Shown: positions 25,901-35,211, numbered from the stretch's first letter. The stretch is 64,000 nt of DNA from Pseudomaricurvus sp033283335 (GCA_033283335.1 JAWMQP010000006.1:204212-268211), one strand, 5' to 3'. A program made the numbers and translations. Notes: generated by a model from the sequence alone, not told the origin.

Positions 25901-26362
25901 ATGCATTGTCCGTTTTGCAGCGCGGAAGATACAAAAGTCATTGATTCCCGCCTGGTGGCCGACGGCGATCAGGTGCGGCGCCGGCGGGAATGCCTGTCGT
26001 GTCACGAGCGTTTCACCACTTATGAAACCGCCGAATTGTTATTGCCGCGTGTGATCAAACAGGATGGTAGCCGCGAGCCCTTTGATGAGGACAAACTGCG
26101 CGCCGGTATCCAGCGGGCGCTGGAAAAACGGCCGGTGAGCATCGAGAGCATTGAGTCGGCCCTCAGTCAGATTAAACACGCCCTGCAGGCCACCGGAGAA
26201 CGGGAAGTGCCGGCACTGTTGATCGGTGAGAAAGTGATGGAGCAGCTGCGGGCACTGGATGAAGTGGCCTATGTTCGGTTTGCGTCTGTCTACCGTCGCT
26301 TCAAGGACCTCAATGAGTTTCGCGAAGAGATTGATCGGCTTGAGCGCAGGCCTGCGGATTGA
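25901..26362 (+). CDS. nrdR: Transcriptional repressor NrdR
   Basis: Represses ribonucleotide reductase genes in response to ATP/dATP. The 153 residues match the family. The N-terminal zinc ribbon has CPFC and CLSC pairs around RRRRE, followed by RFTTYE and an ATP-cone domain (residues about 49-139). It begins the nrdR-rib-nusB cluster, common in proteobacteria; its stop overlaps the ribD ATG (TGATG). The likely targets include nrdJab at 13-15 kb; no clear NrdR box was found there by eye. Confidence 0.97.
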   Translation: MHCPFCSAEDTKVIDSRLVADGDQVRRRRECLSCHERFTTYETAELLLPRVIKQDGSREPFDEDKLRAGIQRALEKRPVSIESIESALSQIKHALQATGEREVPALLIGEKVMEQLRALDEVAYVRFASVYRRFKDLNEFREEIDRLERRPAD

Positions 26363-27501
26363 TGATGCTGGAGCAGGATCGAATTTATATGGCGCGTGCT
26401 CTGCATCTGGCGGAGCGCGGAGTCTATACCACCATGCCCAACCCGCGGGTGGGTTGTGTGCTGGTGCGTGATGGTGAGGTTGTCGGTGAAGGCTGGCATG
26501 TGCGTGCCGGCGAGGGCCATGCCGAGGTCAATGCGCTGGCTGCAGCGGCTGACAAGGCGCGCGGCGCCACTGCCTACGTGACCCTGGAGCCCTGCAGTCA
26601 TACAGGCAAAACCGGCCCCTGCAGTCAGGCGCTGGTTAGCGCCGGTGTCCGCCGGGTGGTGTACGCCATGGAAGACCCCAACCCCCAGGTGGCGGGGCGC
26701 GGTCTGGCGCATTTGCGGAGCGCTGGTATCGAGGTTGCCGGACCCGTTTTAGAGCAGCAGGCCTGGGCGATTAACCCGGGTTTTATTCGTCGGATGGAAA
26801 CCGGTCGTCCCTATGTGCGCTGCAAATTGGCCATGAGCCTAGACGGTCGGACGGCGATGGCCAGTGGTGAGAGCAAGTGGGTCACGGGTCCCGCCGCGCG
26901 TGCCGATGTGCAAAGATTGCGGGCGCGCAGCTGCGCCATTGTGACCGGCATAGGCTCCATCCAACACGATGATTCCTCGCTGACGGTGCGGCAGGATGAG
27001 CTAAATTTGCCAAATGCAGGACTGATTGCGTCAATTCAGCCCTTGAGAGTGGTTTTGGATCCTCATCAACGGCTCCCGGCGGAAGCGAAAGTGATACAAT
27101 CGCCGGCCTCACTCGCACCGCCCACGCTGGTGGTCTCGGCGCAGCCGCAGGCCAATCCGCAACTGTCCGAGCACCAGTTGGCTCAAAAAGTAGAGCAGCT
27201 GTGCCTGCCGGACGCCGATGGTCGGGTGGACCTAGAGGCACTGCTGTTGGAACTGGGCCGGCGCCAATGCAATGAAGTGCTGGTTGAGACGGGCGCCACC
27301 CTGGCCGGCGCTTTCCTGCGCCGCGGTCTGCTGGATGAACTGGTGATCTACATGGCGCCCAAATTAATGGGCAGTGAGGCCCGGCCTCTGTTTGAGTTGC
27401 CGCTGTCGTCGATGGCGGCCCAGTTGCCCCTCATTATCAAGGATGTGCGGGCGGTTGGGAATGACTGGCGGATCACCGCCGCACCGGATCCGGACGCCTG
27501 A
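26362..27501 (+). CDS. ribD: Riboflavin biosynthesis deaminase/reductase
   Basis: A bifunctional enzyme that deaminates the pyrimidine made from GTP by RibA and then reduces its ribose chain. The 379-residue protein has an N-terminal cytidine-deaminase-like domain with the zinc site HAEVNAL and PCSHTGKTGPCSQAL, and a C-terminal reductase domain (KLAMSLDGRTAMASGESKWV). The ATG at 26362 overlaps the nrdR stop; a second ATG follows at once. A TTG at 26359 is in frame but less likely. First rib gene of the operon. Confidence 0.96.
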   Translation: MMLEQDRIYMARALHLAERGVYTTMPNPRVGCVLVRDGEVVGEGWHVRAGEGHAEVNALAAAADKARGATAYVTLEPCSHTGKTGPCSQALVSAGVRRVVYAMEDPNPQVAGRGLAHLRSAGIEVAGPVLEQQAWAINPGFIRRMETGRPYVRCKLAMSLDGRTAMASGESKWVTGPAARADVQRLRARSCAIVTGIGSIQHDDSSLTVRQDELNLPNAGLIASIQPLRVVLDPHQRLPAEAKVIQSPASLAPPTLVVSAQPQANPQLSEHQLAQKVEQLCLPDADGRVDLEALLLELGRRQCNEVLVETGATLAGAFLRRGLLDELVIYMAPKLMGSEARPLFELPLSSMAAQLPLIIKDVRAVGNDWRITAAPDPDA

Positions 27502-27543
27502 GTCCGGGTTAGAACATCCACCTACATTGTTTCAAGGAAGCCT

Positions 27544-28209
27544 ATGTTCACAGGCATTATTGAAGCCGTTGGCGAAATCGTGGCACTGCAGCCCGCCGGT
27601 GGCGATCTGCGTCTGCGGGTCAAAAGTGGCGAATTGGATTTGGCCGACGTGGCACTGGGTGATTCCATTGCCACCAATGGCGTCTGCCTCACCGTGGTTG
27701 ATCTGCCCGGGGATGGTTACTGGGCGGATGTGTCGGTTGAAACCCTCGACTTCACCACCCTGAGAGGGTGGCAGGTGGGTACAGCGGTGAATCTGGAAAA
27801 GGCATTGACGCCCCAGACTCGCCTGGGAGGTCACCTGGTCAGTGGTCATGTGGATGGCGTCGGCGAAGTGGTCAGTCGCCATCGCGATGCCCGCTCTGAG
27901 CGCTTTCGCATCAAGGCGCCAGCGGAATTGGCCCGCTACATTGCCCACAAGGGATCGATTACGGTGGATGGCACCAGTCTCACCGTCAACGCCGTGGATG
28001 GCGACGAGTTTGAATTGAATATTGTGCCGCACACGATCGAAAAAACGGTCATTGGCAGCTATCGGGCCGGCACCCGGGTCAACCTCGAAGTGGACGTTAT
28101 CGCCCGCTATCTCGAGCGACTATTATTGGGTGAGAAAGCGGCAGAGCCAGCGGCCAAGTCGGGCATCGACTTGGCGTTTCTGGCGGAACATGGATTTTAT
28201 CGCGGCTGA
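27544..28209 (+). CDS. ribE: Riboflavin synthase, alpha subunit
   Basis: Dismutates two lumazine molecules to riboflavin. The 221 residues contain the duplicated lumazine-binding domain: the first begins MFTGIIEAVGEI and has GVCLTVVDL, the second begins LGGHLVSGHVDGVGEV and has GTSLTVNAVDG. Follows ribD by 42 bases with an AAGGAAG site. In the Bacillus naming system this gene is ribE; older E. coli naming uses ribC. Confidence 0.96.
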   Translation: MFTGIIEAVGEIVALQPAGGDLRLRVKSGELDLADVALGDSIATNGVCLTVVDLPGDGYWADVSVETLDFTTLRGWQVGTAVNLEKALTPQTRLGGHLVSGHVDGVGEVVSRHRDARSERFRIKAPAELARYIAHKGSITVDGTSLTVNAVDGDEFELNIVPHTIEKTVIGSYRAGTRVNLEVDVIARYLERLLLGEKAAEPAAKSGIDLAFLAEHGFYRG

Positions 28210-28307
28210 GTCGGGTCAAACAGAAATCGCCGCAAGCTAACACATTTACCCCTGCAACTATTTACCCTGTAACTAACGCAGCGGGCTTAGAGTAAACAAG
28301 GTTGGAT

Positions 28308-29444
28308 ATGAAACTGAACAGTGTTGAAGAGCTGATTGATGATATTCGTCAGGGCAAGATGGTCATTCTTATGGACGATGAAGACCGTGAGAATGAAGGC
28401 GATCTGGTGATGGCGGCGGAGCAGGTTCGCGCCGAGGATATCAACTTTATGGCCACCCACGCCCGCGGACTGATCTGCCTGACCCTGTCTCCCGATCGCT
28501 GCAAGCAGCTGGAATTGCCGCTGATGGTGAGCGATAACCTGGCCCAGCACTCGACCAACTTTACCGTTTCCATTGAGGCGGCAGAAGGCGTAACCACCGG
28601 TATTTCAGCCGCTGACCGGGCCCGCACCATTCGCGCGGCTGTGGCGCGTAACGCCAAGTCCACGGACATTGTACAGCCCGGGCATATTTTTCCGTTGATG
28701 GCCCAGCCCGGGGGTGTTCTGAGTCGCGCCGGTCATACCGAAGCCGGCTGTGACCTGGCGCGTCTGGCCGGGTTTGAGCCAGCGGCAGCGATTGTGGAAA
28801 TTATGAATGAGGACGGCACCATGGCCCGTCGTCCTGACCTGGAAGTGTTTGCCAAGACCCACAACCTGAAGATCGGCACCATCGCTGATCTGATTCAATA
28901 TCGCTCTATTAATGAGAAAACGGTCCAGTGCATCAACGACCGTCGTATCCAGACTCAGTATGGCGAATTTAACCTGTTGACCTACCTCGATAAGGCGCGG
29001 CAGGAGAAGCACTTTGCCTTTACCCTCGGCAATTTGCGCGATGGCGAGCCCGCGCTGGTGCGTGTGCACGTCGGCAGTACCGCCCGTGATGTGTTTAAGG
29101 TGTGCCGCAGCGTCGACCGGGATTTCTTGCCCTGGACATTTGATCGCGCCATTCGCATGGTGGCGGAAGAGGGGCGCGGAGTGGTGGTGGTGATCTGCCA
29201 CAATGAGACCACCAGCGATATTGAGGACAGCATTGACTGGATGTTGTCCGGCAAGCAGGAGCGCCCGAGTCAGGATCTGGTGTACAAGCAGGTGGGTACC
29301 GGCTCGCAGATTCTGGGTGATCTGGGGGTCAAGAAAATGCGTCTGATGAGCGCGCCTTTCCGTTTTAATGCCATTTCCGGATTTGACCTGGAAGTGGTGG
29401 AATACATCGATAGCCGTGGTATTGAGACCGCGGTTGAGCAATAA
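28308..29444 (+). CDS. ribBX: 3,4-dihydroxy-2-butanone 4-phosphate synthase with degenerate GTP cyclohydrolase II domain
   Basis: Residues 1 to about 200 are a complete RibB domain that converts ribulose 5-phosphate to the four-carbon riboflavin precursor: MDDEDRENEGDLVMAAE, ARGLICLTL, GHIFPLMAQPGGVLSRAGHT. Residues about 205-378 have the fold of GTP cyclohydrolase II but lack the zinc cysteines: where RibA has CLTGDALFSLRCDCG, this reads VGSTARDVFKVCRSV. The catalytic loop is also altered (EEGRGVVVVIC). Such RibBX proteins are reported in other gammaproteobacteria to have only synthase activity; a genuine ribA lies at 32.7 kb. Start ATG at 28308; a TTG two codons earlier is possible. Confidence 0.88.
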   Translation: MKLNSVEELIDDIRQGKMVILMDDEDRENEGDLVMAAEQVRAEDINFMATHARGLICLTLSPDRCKQLELPLMVSDNLAQHSTNFTVSIEAAEGVTTGISAADRARTIRAAVARNAKSTDIVQPGHIFPLMAQPGGVLSRAGHTEAGCDLARLAGFEPAAAIVEIMNEDGTMARRPDLEVFAKTHNLKIGTIADLIQYRSINEKTVQCINDRRIQTQYGEFNLLTYLDKARQEKHFAFTLGNLRDGEPALVRVHVGSTARDVFKVCRSVDRDFLPWTFDRAIRMVAEEGRGVVVVICHNETTSDIEDSIDWMLSGKQERPSQDLVYKQVGTGSQILGDLGVKKMRLMSAPFRFNAISGFDLEVVEYIDSRGIETAVEQ

Positions 29445-29509
29445 GTGGACGCTGGTAGCGGCCGCATCAGTTACCGATCATTAACAAAAAAATCAGGACC
29501 AAAGACATC

Positions 29510-29980
29510 ATGAGTCAGATCAAAACCATTGAAGGGGATTTCACCAGCTGCCAGGGCAAGTACGCTTTAATCGTGAGCCGCTGGAACAGTTTTGTGGTGG
29601 AAAGTTTAAAAGAGGGTGCTCTCGACAGCTTGCGTCGTCACGGTATCGCGGACGATCAAATCAGCATTTACTACGCGCCAGGCGCGTTTGAGTTTCCGCT
29701 GCTGGCGCAACGGCTGGCGAATAAAGGCGAATTCGATGCGATTATTGCCCTGGGTGCAGTGATTCGTGGCGGCACCCCGCATTTCGATTACGTTGCGGGC
29801 GAATGTACCAAGGGCCTGGCCCAGGTGTCCCTGAACTCCAACACAGTGGTTACTTTCGGTGTGTTGACGGTTGACTCCATTGAGCAGGCCATTGAGCGCT
29901 CAGGTACCAAGGCGGGTAATAAAGGCGAGGAAGCCGCGGTAACGGCACTGGAAATGGTGTCCTTACTTAACAAGGTTTAA
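29510..29980 (+). CDS. ribH: 6,7-dimethyl-8-ribityllumazine synthase
   Basis: Condenses the RibB and RibD/phosphatase products to lumazine, the substrate of riboflavin synthase. The 156 residues match the family. Diagnostic segments are PGAFEFPLLAQRLA, ALGAVIRGGTPHFDYVA (with the catalytic histidine) and FGVLTVDSIEQAIERSG. Follows ribBX by 65 bases with an AGGACC site. Confidence 0.96.
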   Translation: MSQIKTIEGDFTSCQGKYALIVSRWNSFVVESLKEGALDSLRRHGIADDQISIYYAPGAFEFPLLAQRLANKGEFDAIIALGAVIRGGTPHFDYVAGECTKGLAQVSLNSNTVVTFGVLTVDSIEQAIERSGTKAGNKGEEAAVTALEMVSLLNKV

Positions 29981-30011
29981 TCACTCTGAATTTAATTGGG
30001 AAGACTCGGGA

Positions 30012-30461
30012 ATGACAGTTTCTCCTGCGGCTCGCCGCAAAGCGCGACATTATGCGATGCAAGCGCTCTATCAGTGGCAGATGACTCAGGCTTCAATCAA
30101 TGTGATTGAAGCGGAGTTTCACACCGACAACGACATGAGCAAGGCCGATACGGCCTATTTTCGCGAGCTGATTCACGGTGTGCCCCAGCGTCTGACGGAA
30201 TTGGATGAGGCTTACAGCAAGTATCTGCAAGAGCGCGAACAGAATGAGTTGGACCCGGTCACCAAAGCGTTATTGCGTCTGGCTACGTATGAGTTGGTGG
30301 CACGGATTGATGTGCCTTACAAAGTTGTGATCAATGAGGCAGTGGCCCTGGCGAAAAAATTTGGTGCCACCGACAGCCACAAGTTCATTAATGGTGTTCT
30401 GGACAAGGTGGCCGCGCAGTATCGTGCGGTTGAAGTACAAGCTACTCGCAAAAATTCGTAA
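30012..30461 (+). CDS. nusB: Transcription antitermination factor NusB
   Basis: An all-helical RNA-binding protein of 149 residues that joins NusE at boxA to support rRNA antitermination. Typical features: RRKARHYAMQALYQWQ at the start and KALLRLATYELVARIDVPYK with VINEAVALAKKFGATDSHKF near the end. The ribH-nusB-thiL order is conserved across proteobacteria. Confidence 0.96.
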   Translation: MTVSPAARRKARHYAMQALYQWQMTQASINVIEAEFHTDNDMSKADTAYFRELIHGVPQRLTELDEAYSKYLQEREQNELDPVTKALLRLATYELVARIDVPYKVVINEAVALAKKFGATDSHKFINGVLDKVAAQYRAVEVQATRKNS

Positions 30462-30499
30462 CAGGGATGTTATCGTGTCAATGCTGACAGGGAGAAACG

Positions 30500-31462
30500 A
30501 TGTCGCTGGGTGAATTTGAGTTAATCGAAAAATATTTTCGCCAGGATGCGGGCGCCGTGGGTGTTGCCATGGGCATTGGCGACGATTGCGCGGTGCTCAA
30601 TGTGCCGGCCGGTCAACAGCTGGCGGTGTCGATGGACACCCTGGTTGGCGGTGTGCATTTTCCCAAAAATGCCGATCCGGAACTGATTGCCGAGCGGGCC
30701 CTGCGGGTGAACCTCAGTGATTTGGCGGCAATGGGGGCGGAACCGCTCTGGTTTACCCTGGGGTTGACGCTGCCCAAGGCCGACCACCAGTGGGTGAAGG
30801 GATTTTCCCAAGGCTTATTTCGGGTAGCGCGAGACTATCATGTGTCGTTAGTGGGGGGCGATACCACCCGCGGTCATCTCTCCATCACGATCCAGGTGCA
30901 CGGTGCCGTGGCTACGGACAAAGCCCTGTTGCGGGGGCACGCATCGCCGGGTGATCAGATTTTTGTCACTGGTCCCTTGGGGGATGGTGCGGCTGCGTTG
31001 GCGGTCATTAAACAGGAGTTAACGGTTGGTAAGTCGGCCTTCAGTTACCTGATGGACCGTTACTATCGCCCCATGCCATGTCTGGCGCACGGCCAGGTTC
31101 TGCTCGGCAAAGCCCACGCCGCCATTGATGTATCCGACGGACTGGTGGCGGATTTGGGGCATATTTGTGAGCAAAGCGTTGTCGGTGCTGATATACACCT
31201 TGAACGGATCCCTCTGTCGGAACCGGTGCGCAAGCTGGTGCCGTTTGAGCAGGGTATTGGATGGGCATTGAGCGGTGGCGATGACTACCAGCTTTGTTTT
31301 ACCGTCCCGCAAAACCGGGTGGCCCAGCTGACCAGTGCGCTCGACAGCCGTCGATTGGAGGCCTATCCGATTGGTGAAATTACCCGTGGCAGTGGCGTGC
31401 GATGCTGGCACAAGGGCAAGCAGGTACAGCCTGTGACGTCCGGATACCAGCACTTTGATTAA
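30500..31462 (+). CDS. thiL: Thiamine-monophosphate kinase
   Basis: Phosphorylates thiamine monophosphate to the active diphosphate. The 320-residue protein has the ThiL/PurM fold: GIGDDCAVL, the repeated aspartates in VSMDTLVGGVHF, NLSDLAAMGAEP, LVGGDTTRG and the C-terminal DVSDGLVADL and ALSGGDDYQL. It is canonical in all of these. The gene belongs to the rib-nusB cluster, and its end overlaps the pgpA upstream region. Confidence 0.96.
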   Translation: MSLGEFELIEKYFRQDAGAVGVAMGIGDDCAVLNVPAGQQLAVSMDTLVGGVHFPKNADPELIAERALRVNLSDLAAMGAEPLWFTLGLTLPKADHQWVKGFSQGLFRVARDYHVSLVGGDTTRGHLSITIQVHGAVATDKALLRGHASPGDQIFVTGPLGDGAAALAVIKQELTVGKSAFSYLMDRYYRPMPCLAHGQVLLGKAHAAIDVSDGLVADLGHICEQSVVGADIHLERIPLSEPVRKLVPFEQGIGWALSGGDDYQLCFTVPQNRVAQLTSALDSRRLEAYPIGEITRGSGVRCWHKGKQVQPVTSGYQHFD

Positions 31463-31478
31463 TTCCGGTGAAGCCGTC

Positions 31479-31973
31479 ATGACCAGCAACAGTTGCCACA
31501 ACCCCACCTTTTCCAGTTTGCTGCGCCAACCCGTGCACTGGCTGGCTTTCGGCTTCGGCTCCGGTCTGTCGCCCAAGGCGCCAGGTACAGTGGGAACTCT
31601 GATGGCCGTGCCGCTGTATCTGTTGATGGCGAAGCTGCCGCTCTGGGCCTATGGCTCGCTGCTGCTGTTGGCTATGGTCATCGGTGTTTACCTGTGTGAC
31701 CGCACCTCCCGCGAGCTGGGGGTGCACGACCATCCCGGTATTGTGTGGGATGAGTTTGTCGGTTACTGGATCACCATGCTGGCGGCACCAGCCGGTTGGT
31801 TGTGGGTGCTGATTGGGTTTGCCTGGTTTCGTCTGTTTGATGTGCTCAAACCGTGGCCTATCCGCTGGCTGGATCGCCACGTACACGGAGGGTTTGGCAT
31901 TATGATTGACGATGTGCTGGCCGGTGTCATGGCTCTGGGCTGTGTGCAGTTGTGTCATTGGTGGTGGTTGTAA
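31479..31973 (+). CDS. pgpA: Phosphatidylglycerophosphatase A
   Basis: A membrane phosphatase that dephosphorylates phosphatidylglycerol phosphate. The 164-residue protein has about four hydrophobic segments and the family motifs GSGLSPKAPGTVGTL, DEFVGYWI and FRLFDVLKPWPI with GIMIDDVLAG. The ATG at 31479 follows GGTGAAG; the frame from TTG 31455 overlaps thiL. Typical last member of the nusB-thiL-pgpA cluster. Confidence 0.95.
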   Translation: MTSNSCHNPTFSSLLRQPVHWLAFGFGSGLSPKAPGTVGTLMAVPLYLLMAKLPLWAYGSLLLLAMVIGVYLCDRTSRELGVHDHPGIVWDEFVGYWITMLAAPAGWLWVLIGFAWFRLFDVLKPWPIRWLDRHVHGGFGIMIDDVLAGVMALGCVQLCHWWWL

Positions 31974-31974
31974 C

Positions 31975-32610
31975 GTGGCCTGGCGCTGTCTGCTGAGCGG
32001 TGTGTGTTTGCTGCTGGCCATGGCGACTCAGGCTGCCGAGGTCAGTGTCAGGGCGCTGTTCAGTAACAGCGCCCTGCTGGAAATTGACGGCGAGCGCAAA
32101 CTGCTTAAGGCCGGCAGCAGCTATCAGGGGGTTACTCTGGTCTCGGCCGACAGCAAAGCTGCCGTTATTGAACTGGAGGGCGAGCGTCACCGCCTGGGTG
32201 TCAGTCGGCAGATTGCCGCCAGCTTTCGCGAGGCGCAAACCCAAGAGGTGCGGCTGTCACCTGATGCCGGAGGGCATTATGTCACGCCGGCCCGGATCAA
32301 TAACCGCCCGGTTGAAGTGATGGTGGACACCGGCGCGACGGCGGTGGCCATGAGCTTGCCGCAGGCAAAGGCGCTGGGGATTGATTATCGCAATGGCCAG
32401 CTGGTGCCGATCAGTACCGCCAACGGTTATATGAATGGTTACCGGGTGACGCTCAACAAGGTCAGCGTGGGGGCAGTGACCATTGAGAATGTGGAAGCGC
32501 TGGTAAGTGTCGGTGATTTTCCCGAAACCATATTGCTCGGCAACAGTTACCTGAGTCGGGTGAATATGTTCAGAGAGAATGGCGTGCTGGTTTTTCAAAG
32601 CCGGTATTAG
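31975..32610 (+). CDS. Secreted or periplasmic retropepsin-like aspartic protease (TIGR02281 type)
   Basis: A 211-residue protein with an N-terminal signal peptide ending near ATQAAEV. The C-terminal half is a single retropepsin-like domain: the active-site triad VDTGATAVAM (D118), followed by the hydrophobic LLGNSYLSRVNMF. Family members dimerise to form the catalytic site. GTG at 31975, directly after the pgpA stop, is the only start giving a clean signal peptide; the frame upstream overlaps pgpA. The physiological substrate is unknown. Confidence 0.82.
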   Translation: MAWRCLLSGVCLLLAMATQAAEVSVRALFSNSALLEIDGERKLLKAGSSYQGVTLVSADSKAAVIELEGERHRLGVSRQIAASFREAQTQEVRLSPDAGGHYVTPARINNRPVEVMVDTGATAVAMSLPQAKALGIDYRNGQLVPISTANGYMNGYRVTLNKVSVGAVTIENVEALVSVGDFPETILLGNSYLSRVNMFRENGVLVFQSRY

Positions 32611-32674
32611 CCGAATATAGCCACCCCGGCCGATCATGGTTGTGACCGGGTGTTAACGTTAAAGAGGTAGGATT

Positions 32675-33283
32675 GTGGCAGTCCGTTACGTAGAGTCTTC
32701 CAAGTTACCCACATCCTGGGGCATCTTCGAGATGCACGGGTTTGAGGATACCGCCACGGGAAAAGAACACGTGGTGCTGAGTATGGGGCAGATTGATACT
32801 GACGAGCCGGTACTGGCTCGCATTCATTCCGAGTGCTTAACCGGTGACGCGCTCTTCAGTCTGCGCTGCGACTGCGGCGCCCAGCTGCAGGCGGCCATGC
32901 ACCGCATTGCCATGGAGGGGCGTGGTGTTATTTTCTATTTGCGCCAGGAAGGGCGTGGGATTGGCCTGATCAATAAGATCAAGGCCTATCATTTGCAGGA
33001 TAAAGGCGCGGATACGGTTGAGGCCAACGAACAGTTGGGGTTTGGGGCCGATATGCGTGACTACACAATCCTGCGGCCAATGCTTGAGCATCTGCAGATC
33101 AAGGAGATACGCTTGATGACCAACAATCCTCGCAAGGTTAAGGCCCTGCAGGAATTGGGCATCAATGTGGTGGAGCGTGTGGCTCACGAAAGTGGTCGCA
33201 ACCCTCATAACATCAAGTATCTGGAAACCAAGAAAGGCAAGCTGGGACACCTTCTTGAAGGGGATGAAAGCAGCGAGGCTTAG
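32675..33283 (+). CDS. ribA: GTP cyclohydrolase II
   Basis: Catalyses the first step of riboflavin synthesis from GTP. The 202-residue protein carries the intact zinc site (HSECLTGDALFSLRCDCG) and catalytic segment LRQEGRGIGL, then DTVEANEQLGFGADMRDY. It supplies the activity missing from the ribBX C-terminal domain. The GTG start at 32675 has a strong AAGAGGTAGG site. A 12-of-14 match to the palindrome at 18140 lies just before it (32651-32664). A terminator follows. Confidence 0.96.
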   Translation: MAVRYVESSKLPTSWGIFEMHGFEDTATGKEHVVLSMGQIDTDEPVLARIHSECLTGDALFSLRCDCGAQLQAAMHRIAMEGRGVIFYLRQEGRGIGLINKIKAYHLQDKGADTVEANEQLGFGADMRDYTILRPMLEHLQIKEIRLMTNNPRKVKALQELGINVVERVAHESGRNPHNIKYLETKKGKLGHLLEGDESSEA

Positions 33284-33315
33284 TTACTGCCTTGCTGTTC
33301 AATCCCATTGAAGCC

Positions 33316-33350
33316 CACAAAAAAACCGCGTTAAACGCGGTTTTTTTGTG
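33316..33350. terminator. Bidirectional terminator between ribA and accC
   Basis: CACAAAAAAACCGCG and CGCGGTTTTTTTGTG form a perfect 15-pair stem around a four- to five-base loop, with A and T runs on either side. It serves both ribA and the convergent accC gene. Confidence 0.92.
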
Positions 33351-33390
33351 GTTCGAACTGCTGGCTTTAGCTGCTTGTTACTGTAACTGG

Positions 33391-34731
33391 TTAAAGTCCC
33401 AGTTTCTTCTCCAGGTAGTGGATATTGACACCGCCTTTGGCAAAGCCAGCGTCGCGCACCAGGTCTTTCTGCAGGGAAATGTTGGTGCGAATACCATCAA
33501 CCACCAGCTCGTCGAGAGCGTGACGCATACGCGCCAGGGCCTCGTCGCGATCCGCTCCGTAGGTGATGACTTTGGCAATCATCGAGTCGTAGTTCGGTGG
33601 CACGGTATAGCCGCTGTAGAGGTGTGAATCCACTCGCACACCGAGACCGCCAGGTGCGTGAAACTGATTGACCTTGCCGGGACAGGGCATAAAGGTTTTC
33701 GGGTCCTCGGCGTTGATCCGGCATTCAAACGAATGGCCCTGAATCTTGATGTCATCCTGGGTAACGGAAAGCTTTTCTCCGGCGCAGACCCGAATCTGCT
33801 CCTTAATCAGGTCGAAGTTGCTCACCAGTTCCGTCACCGGGTGCTCCACCTGGATGCGGGTGTTCATTTCGATGAAGTAGAAGTGACCGTCCTCATACAG
33901 GAACTCAAACGTTCCGGCACCGCGATAGCCAATTTCGATACAGGCATTGACACAGGACTCGTACACTTTTTGGCGAGCCGCGTCATCAATACCGGGAGCC
34001 GGGGCCTCCTCAAGGACTTTTTGATGTCGACGCTGCAAGGAGCAGTCGCGATCACCGAAGTGCACCGCGTTGCCCTGTCCGTCGGAAAGGACCTGAACCT
34101 CCACATGGCGAGGGTTCTGCAGATACTTCTCCATATACACAGTGTCATCGCCAAAGCCGGCTTTGGCTTCGGCCTTGGTCACACGAATGGAATTGAGCAG
34201 TGCCGATTCGGTGTGTACTACGCGCATTCCACGTCCGCCACCACCGGCAGCCGCTTTGATGATCACCGGATAGCCGATTTCACGACCGTGCTTCAGGCAC
34301 ACTTCCGGATCGTCTGGCAGCGGCCCATTGGAGCCTGGCACAGTCGGCACGCCGGCTTTTTTCATGGCGGCAATGGCGGATACCTTGTCACCCATCAGTC
34401 TAATCACATCGGGATCGGGGCCGATGAAGGTAAAACCACTCTTTTGTACTTGCTCGGCAAAATCGGCGTTTTCGGCGAGAAAGCCATAGCCGGGGTGAAC
34501 CGCGACCGAATCGGTAATCTCCATGGCGCTGATGATGCGCGGGATATTCAGGTAGCTTTCCGGAGACGGGTTAGGGCCAATGCAGACGGATTCATCCGCC
34601 AGCCGAACATGTTTCAGATCACGATCAATCTGGGAATGAACGGCGACGGTTTTGATGCCCATCTCTTTACAGGCCCGCAACACCCGCAGCGCAATCTCGC
34701 CACGGTTTGCGATCAGAATTTTTTCAAACAT
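33391..34731 (-). CDS. accC: Acetyl-CoA carboxylase, biotin carboxylase subunit
   Basis: Carboxylates the biotin on AccB with ATP and bicarbonate in fatty acid synthesis. The 446-residue protein has the three expected parts: MFEKILIANRGEIALRVLRA, the ATP-grasp glycine loop KAAAGGGGRGMRVV, and the catalytic FIEMNTRIQVEHPVTE. It lies 27 bases after accB on the minus strand. Confidence 0.97.
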   Translation of the reverse strand: MFEKILIANRGEIALRVLRACKEMGIKTVAVHSQIDRDLKHVRLADESVCIGPNPSPESYLNIPRIISAMEITDSVAVHPGYGFLAENADFAEQVQKSGFTFIGPDPDVIRLMGDKVSAIAAMKKAGVPTVPGSNGPLPDDPEVCLKHGREIGYPVIIKAAAGGGGRGMRVVHTESALLNSIRVTKAEAKAGFGDDTVYMEKYLQNPRHVEVQVLSDGQGNAVHFGDRDCSLQRRHQKVLEEAPAPGIDDAARQKVYESCVNACIEIGYRGAGTFEFLYEDGHFYFIEMNTRIQVEHPVTELVSNFDLIKEQIRVCAGEKLSVTQDDIKIQGHSFECRINAEDPKTFMPCPGKVNQFHAPGGLGVRVDSHLYSGYTVPPNYDSMIAKVITYGADRDEALARMRHALDELVVDGIRTNISLQKDLVRDAGFAKGGVNIHYLEKKLGL

Positions 34732-34758
34732 GGCCAGCTCCTCTGTCCGTAGTCATCC

Positions 34759-35211
34759 TTAAACGATGGTGATCAGAGGCTGGTCAAACTCAACCGGCTC
34801 GCCATCCTCCACCAGAATGGCTTCCACCACGCCGGCCTTATCGGCTTCGATTTGGTTCATCATCTTCATGGCTTCGACAATGCAGATAACGTCACCTGGC
34901 TTAACGTGCTGCCCTACTTCCACAAAAGCCGGGGAGCCAGGGCTGGGGGCCGCATAGTAGGTGCCGACCATCGGGGATTTGATGACGTGGCCGGTAAACG
35001 CGGGTTGGGCGTCCTTTTTCTCTTCGGCTGCCGGGGCTGCGGGAGCGGGCGCAGCGACGGGAGCCGGAGCCATCATTTGCGGTGCCGGGGCATAGGCAAC
35101 CGGGGTGCCGCGGCTGATGCGGACGGATTCTTCACCCTCTTTGATTTCCAGTTCGCCGATATCGGACTCTTCCAGCAGTTCGATCAGTTTTTTGATTTTG
35201 CGAATATCCAT
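34759..35211 (-). CDS. accB: Acetyl-CoA carboxylase, biotin carboxyl carrier protein
   Basis: Carries the biotin for acetyl-CoA carboxylase. The 150-residue protein has an N-terminal helix (MDIRKIKKLIELLEESDIGE), a flexible Ala/Pro-rich linker at residues 41-62 and a biotinyl domain with EAMKMMNQ (K116). The ATG at 35211 has an AGGTGGA site. Operon aroQ-accB-accC, the order common in gammaproteobacteria. Confidence 0.97.
   Translation of the reverse strand: MDIRKIKKLIELLEESDIGELEIKEGEESVRISRGTPVAYAPAPQMMAPAPVAAPAPAAPAAEEKKDAQPAFTGHVIKSPMVGTYYAAPSPGSPAFVEVGQHVKPGDVICIVEAMKMMNQIEADKAGVVEAILVEDGEPVEFDQPLITIV

Noticed and set aside
28210..28307. FMN riboswitch before ribBX
   Set aside because: The gap is only 98 bases and shows no recognisable FMN-box core by eye; a covariance search would settle it.
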